From NCBI GenBank assembly GCA_963663905.2, contig OY760657.1, positions 4,960,001-5,024,000 of the forward strand: 64,000 nucleotides of DNA. Reading direction: 5' to 3'. Both the position numbers and the translations under genes were made by a program. Below the pieces are notes generated by a model that made no database searches, was not told the DNA's origin, and saw only the letters and a list, made by a program, of their open reading frames with translations. The stretch is from Saccharicrinis sp963663905. Lineage in GTDB: Bacteria; Bacteroidota; Bacteroidia; Bacteroidales; Marinilabiliaceae. Below are positions 61,624 through 64,000 of the stretch, in pieces; position 1 is the stretch's first letter; every line of letters begins with the position of its first letter.

Positions 61624-62046
61624 GTGATTGAATTTTATTACGAACAAGTTCCTGATAGTCAGGTAGATGAAAATATTATAAAGAGTTGGATTAGTAAAAT
61701 CATTACTGGTAACAACTCTTTTTTAGGTTCTATAAATTATATATTTTGTAATGATGATTATATATTAGATATTAATAAGCAATATCTAAATCACGATTAC
61801 TATACAGATATTATAACTTTTGATTATTGTGATAATAAAATAATATCAGGTGATCTTTTTATTAGTTTAGATACAGTTTTATCTAATTCTAAAAAATTTT
61901 CTACTACATATAACCAAGAATTATATCGTGTTATAATACACGGAATACTACATTTGTTAGGTTTCAAAGATAAATCTGAGGAGGAGGCTGCAGAAATGCG
62001 TAATCAAGAAGAATTAGCCTTAGATTTATTGAAAACAATTTCTTAA
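61624..62046 (+). CDS. ybeY: Endoribonuclease YbeY (16S rRNA maturation)
   Basis: 140 residues starting at GTG 61624, immediately after the preceding stop. Two His of the zinc site are in VIIHGILHLLGF (H-x-x-x-H); the third, usually in G-x-D-H, is replaced by FKDKSE. YLNHDYYTDIITFDY and SGDLFISLD are conserved. YbeY processes the 3-prime end of 16S rRNA and takes part in ribosome quality control. The altered third ligand occurs in other Bacteroidota sequences as I recall, so I do not call it inactive. Confidence 0.93.
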   Translation: MIEFYYEQVPDSQVDENIIKSWISKIITGNNSFLGSINYIFCNDDYILDINKQYLNHDYYTDIITFDYCDNKIISGDLFISLDTVLSNSKKFSTTYNQELYRVIIHGILHLLGFKDKSEEEAAEMRNQEELALDLLKTIS

Positions 62047-62061
62047 TATTTCTGTTATTTT

Positions 62062-62096
62062 TTTGATGGTTAAATAATTGGATACAATTACATTTG
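62062..62096 (+). promoter_or_regulatory. Promoter of mnmG (-33 TTTG, -7 TACATTTG)
   Basis: TTTG at 62062-62065, 23-base spacer, exact TAnnTTTG at 62089-62096, 19 bases before the mnmG ATG. A perfect inverted repeat overlaps the -7 element (next entry). Confidence 0.6.
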
Positions 62097-62101
62097 TATC
62101 C
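62080..62101. repeat. Inverted repeat over the mnmG -7 element
   Basis: Arms GGATACAA (62080-62087) and TTGTATCC (62094-62101), 6-base loop TTACAT. It covers the -7 box and could be an operator or an RNA hairpin; it has no T run, so it is not a typical terminator. Confidence 0.6.
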
Positions 62102-62114
62102 TTAATTATTTGTT

Positions 62115-63992
62115 ATGGATTTTAATTATGACGTAATCGTAGTAGGAGCTGGCCATGCTGGTTGTGAAGCTGCTGCTGCTGCTGCCAATTTAGGTTCTAA
62201 AACTTTATTGGTAACAATGGATATGAATAAAATTGCTCAAATGAGTTGTAATCCTGCTATTGGTGGAATTGCTAAAGGGCAAATTGTGCGTGAAATTGAT
62301 GCTTTAGGAGGATTTTGTGGTATTGTTACTGATAAGTCATCAATACAGTTTCGATTACTAAATCAGTCTAAAGGACCTGCTATGTGGAGTCCTAGGTCTC
62401 AATGTGATCGTATGGTATTTTCAAGTGAATGGAGAAAAGTTTTAGAAAATACAGATAATTTATATTTTTGGCAAGATAAGGTTGTTGATATAACTTTTGA
62501 AGAAAATAAAGTAAAATCAGTTATAACTGATCAAGGGGTAGAGTTTACATGTAAATCTCTAATATTAACAAATGGAACTTTTTTAAATGGGTTAATGCAT
62601 ATAGGAAAAGTTCAAATGGTAGGTGGAAGAATCAGTGAACCATCTTCATATGGAATTACAGAGAAATTGAAACAAATTGGGTTTACAACTGATCGTATGA
62701 AAACAGGTACTCCTGTTCGTATAGATGGTAGAACAATTGATTTTTCAAAATGTCAGGAACAAAAAGGGGATGATACATTCTATAAATTTTCATATTTACC
62801 TAATGTTAAGTCAAATTTAGAGCAAAAGAGTTGTTGGCTTACTTATACTAACGAAGAAGTTCATACTTCTTTAAGAGATGGTCTTAAAGACTCCCCGTTA
62901 TATAATGGTACTATTCAAAGTATAGGTCCAAGGTATTGTCCTAGTATAGAAACTAAAATTGTAACTTTTGCTGATAAAGATAAGCACCAATTACATCTCG
63001 AACCAGAAGGAGAGACTACTATTGAATATTACTTAAATGGTTTTAGTAGCTCCTTACCTCTGCAAGTTCAATTAGATGCTTTAAAACAAATACCAGGTTT
63101 AGAAAATGCAAGTATATTTAGACCAGGATATGCCATAGAATATGATTATTTTGATCCTACTCAGTTAGATCATACGTTACAGACTAAGAAAATTTCTAAT
63201 TTATATTTTGCTGGTCAAATAAATGGTACAACAGGATATGAGGAAGCAGGAGCTCAAGGTTTAATTGCTGGTATAAATGCACATTTAAAATTAAATGATA
63301 AGGATCCTTTTATTTTGAGTCGAGATGAAGCTTATATTGGAGTTTTGATTGACGATTTAGTTACAAAAGGGGTTGATGAGCCTTATAGAATGTTCACTTC
63401 ACGTGCTGAATATAGAATATTGTTAAGACAGGATGATGCAGATGTTCGTTTAACTGAAAAATCTTATAATATTGGTTTGGCATCAGAATATAGATATACT
63501 TTACTAAAGGAAAAATTAAAATATAGAGATTCAATTTTAGATTTTGTTTCCAATTTTAGTATTAAACCTAAATTTATTAATGATTATTTGGTTAGTATTG
63601 GAACATCTCCTTTAAAGCAAACAATTAAACTTAAAGACATCATATTACGTCCTCAGGTAAAATTATCGGATGTTATTAATGTTGTTGATCCATTAAAAAA
63701 TTTTTTACAAAATTTACCTGAGGTTAGGAGAGAAGAGATAATTGATACTGCTGAAATATTTATTAAATATCAAGGTTATATAAATAGAGAAAAAGTAATG
63801 GCTGATAAGTTAAAACGTTTGGAAAATTTAGAAATAAAAGGACGTTTTAATTATGAGGAATTAAAATCTCTTTCTACAGAAGCACGTCAAAAGTTAATTA
63901 AAATAAATCCAGATACTATAGGGCAGGCTACTAGAATTAGTGGTGTTAGTCCTAGTGATATTAACGTTTTGTTAGTATTAATGGGTAGATAA
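62115..63992 (+). CDS. mnmG: tRNA uridine-5-carboxymethylaminomethyl modification enzyme MnmG (GidA)
   Basis: 625 residues, the usual full length. FAD-binding VIVVGAGHAGCEAAAAAANLG, SCNPAIGGIAKGQ, SQCDRMVFSSEWRKV, GTFLNGLMHIG, GRISEPSSYG, RMKTGTPVRID, CPSIETKI, QINGTTGYEEAGAQGLIAGINAH and FTSRAEYRILLRQDDADVRLTE are all present. With MnmE it installs carboxymethylaminomethyl groups on U34 of certain tRNAs. MnmG is often found close to the chromosomal replication origin; here a candidate origin lies 9 kb upstream. It ends at 63992 with a TAA, eight bases before the window ends. Confidence 0.98.
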   Translation: MDFNYDVIVVGAGHAGCEAAAAAANLGSKTLLVTMDMNKIAQMSCNPAIGGIAKGQIVREIDALGGFCGIVTDKSSIQFRLLNQSKGPAMWSPRSQCDRMVFSSEWRKVLENTDNLYFWQDKVVDITFEENKVKSVITDQGVEFTCKSLILTNGTFLNGLMHIGKVQMVGGRISEPSSYGITEKLKQIGFTTDRMKTGTPVRIDGRTIDFSKCQEQKGDDTFYKFSYLPNVKSNLEQKSCWLTYTNEEVHTSLRDGLKDSPLYNGTIQSIGPRYCPSIETKIVTFADKDKHQLHLEPEGETTIEYYLNGFSSSLPLQVQLDALKQIPGLENASIFRPGYAIEYDYFDPTQLDHTLQTKKISNLYFAGQINGTTGYEEAGAQGLIAGINAHLKLNDKDPFILSRDEAYIGVLIDDLVTKGVDEPYRMFTSRAEYRILLRQDDADVRLTEKSYNIGLASEYRYTLLKEKLKYRDSILDFVSNFSIKPKFINDYLVSIGTSPLKQTIKLKDIILRPQVKLSDVINVVDPLKNFLQNLPEVRREEIIDTAEIFIKYQGYINREKVMADKLKRLENLEIKGRFNYEELKSLSTEARQKLIKINPDTIGQATRISGVSPSDINVLLVLMGR

Positions 63993-64000
63993 AGTATTTA

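Noticed and set aside
61624..62046. YbeY inactivated by loss of its third zinc His
   Set aside because: The FKDK form is, as I recall, common in Bacteroidota YbeY, and the rest of the protein is well conserved.
1..64000. Possible CRISPR arrays, tRNA or rRNA genes, insertion sequences, prophage
   Set aside because: Scanned by eye on both strands; no spaced direct repeats, cloverleaf candidates, transposase or integrase reading frames were found.

Overview
The window is about 30% GC and looks like the chromosome of a Gram-negative Bacteroidota (probably class Bacteroidia; genus not determined). Evidence: several promoters carry the Bacteroidota-type -7 element TAnnTTTG, there is a PorZ homologue of the type IX secretion system, the ATP synthase beta subunit has the insertion typical of this phylum, and several families are largely confined to it (DUF4292 lipoprotein, short AtpC, large TerB-ABC fusion). 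No tRNA, rRNA, CRISPR array, insertion sequence or phage gene was seen.

Layout. 1-6.8 kb (+): rdgB, porZ, a large membrane-anchored propeller protein and a Gfo/Idh/MocA oxidoreductase, closed by a bidirectional terminator. 6.9-29.9 kb (-): one very long co-directional gene array read from 29850 down to 6882. It encodes a YfiR-like protein, a chemoreceptor, a STAS protein, CheY-like and HPt proteins, CheA, two CheW, CheR, a histidine-kinase-like protein lacking its phosphoacceptor His, CheD, CheB, a GAF/PAS sensor, a second CheR, a CheR-like protein with a ruined SAM site, a receiver-less CheB, a membrane GAF protein, a SiaA-like phosphatase, SiaB-like kinase, SiaC-like phosphoprotein, a TerB-ABCG-type transporter, a lipoprotein and a secreted protein. 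No flagellar or pilus gene is present, so the system may control gliding, surface behaviour or a non-motility output. 30.0-36.4 kb (+): a RidA/chorismatase-like protein, an MMPL/RND transporter, a polyprenyl synthase and atpDC. 36.5-45.5 kb: a surface glycan block with GT9, GT90, a Kdo-kinase-like protein, UDP-galactopyranose mutase, a probable galactofuranosyltransferase, two CDP-glycerol glycerophosphotransferase-like proteins, a glycerol-3-phosphate cytidylyltransferase and an SDR. 45.6-52.4 kb: mixed housekeeping (U32/TrhP-like, DUF2797, a degenerate EEP lipoprotein, CDF transporter, rhodanese, HemW, VanZ, Rrf2, RpiB). 53.0-64 kb: ten genes all on + (nadA, a response regulator, ruvB, flippase, dut, TPR lipoprotein, DUF4292, EnvC-like, RsbW-like ATPase, ybeY, mnmG).

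Two things stand out. First, the 23-kb array joins a complete chemosensory core to a SiaABC-type partner switch and to several proteins whose catalytic residues have been replaced. Second, 50.9-53.0 kb looks origin-proximal: a near-perfect parS (15 of 16 bases) lies between hemW and vanZ, and the 554-bp rpiB-nadA gap is about 18% GC, carries DnaA-box-like sequences, and marks the point beyond which all genes run rightward and sampled coding DNA becomes G-rich on the + strand. mnmG, often an origin neighbour, lies 9 kb further on.
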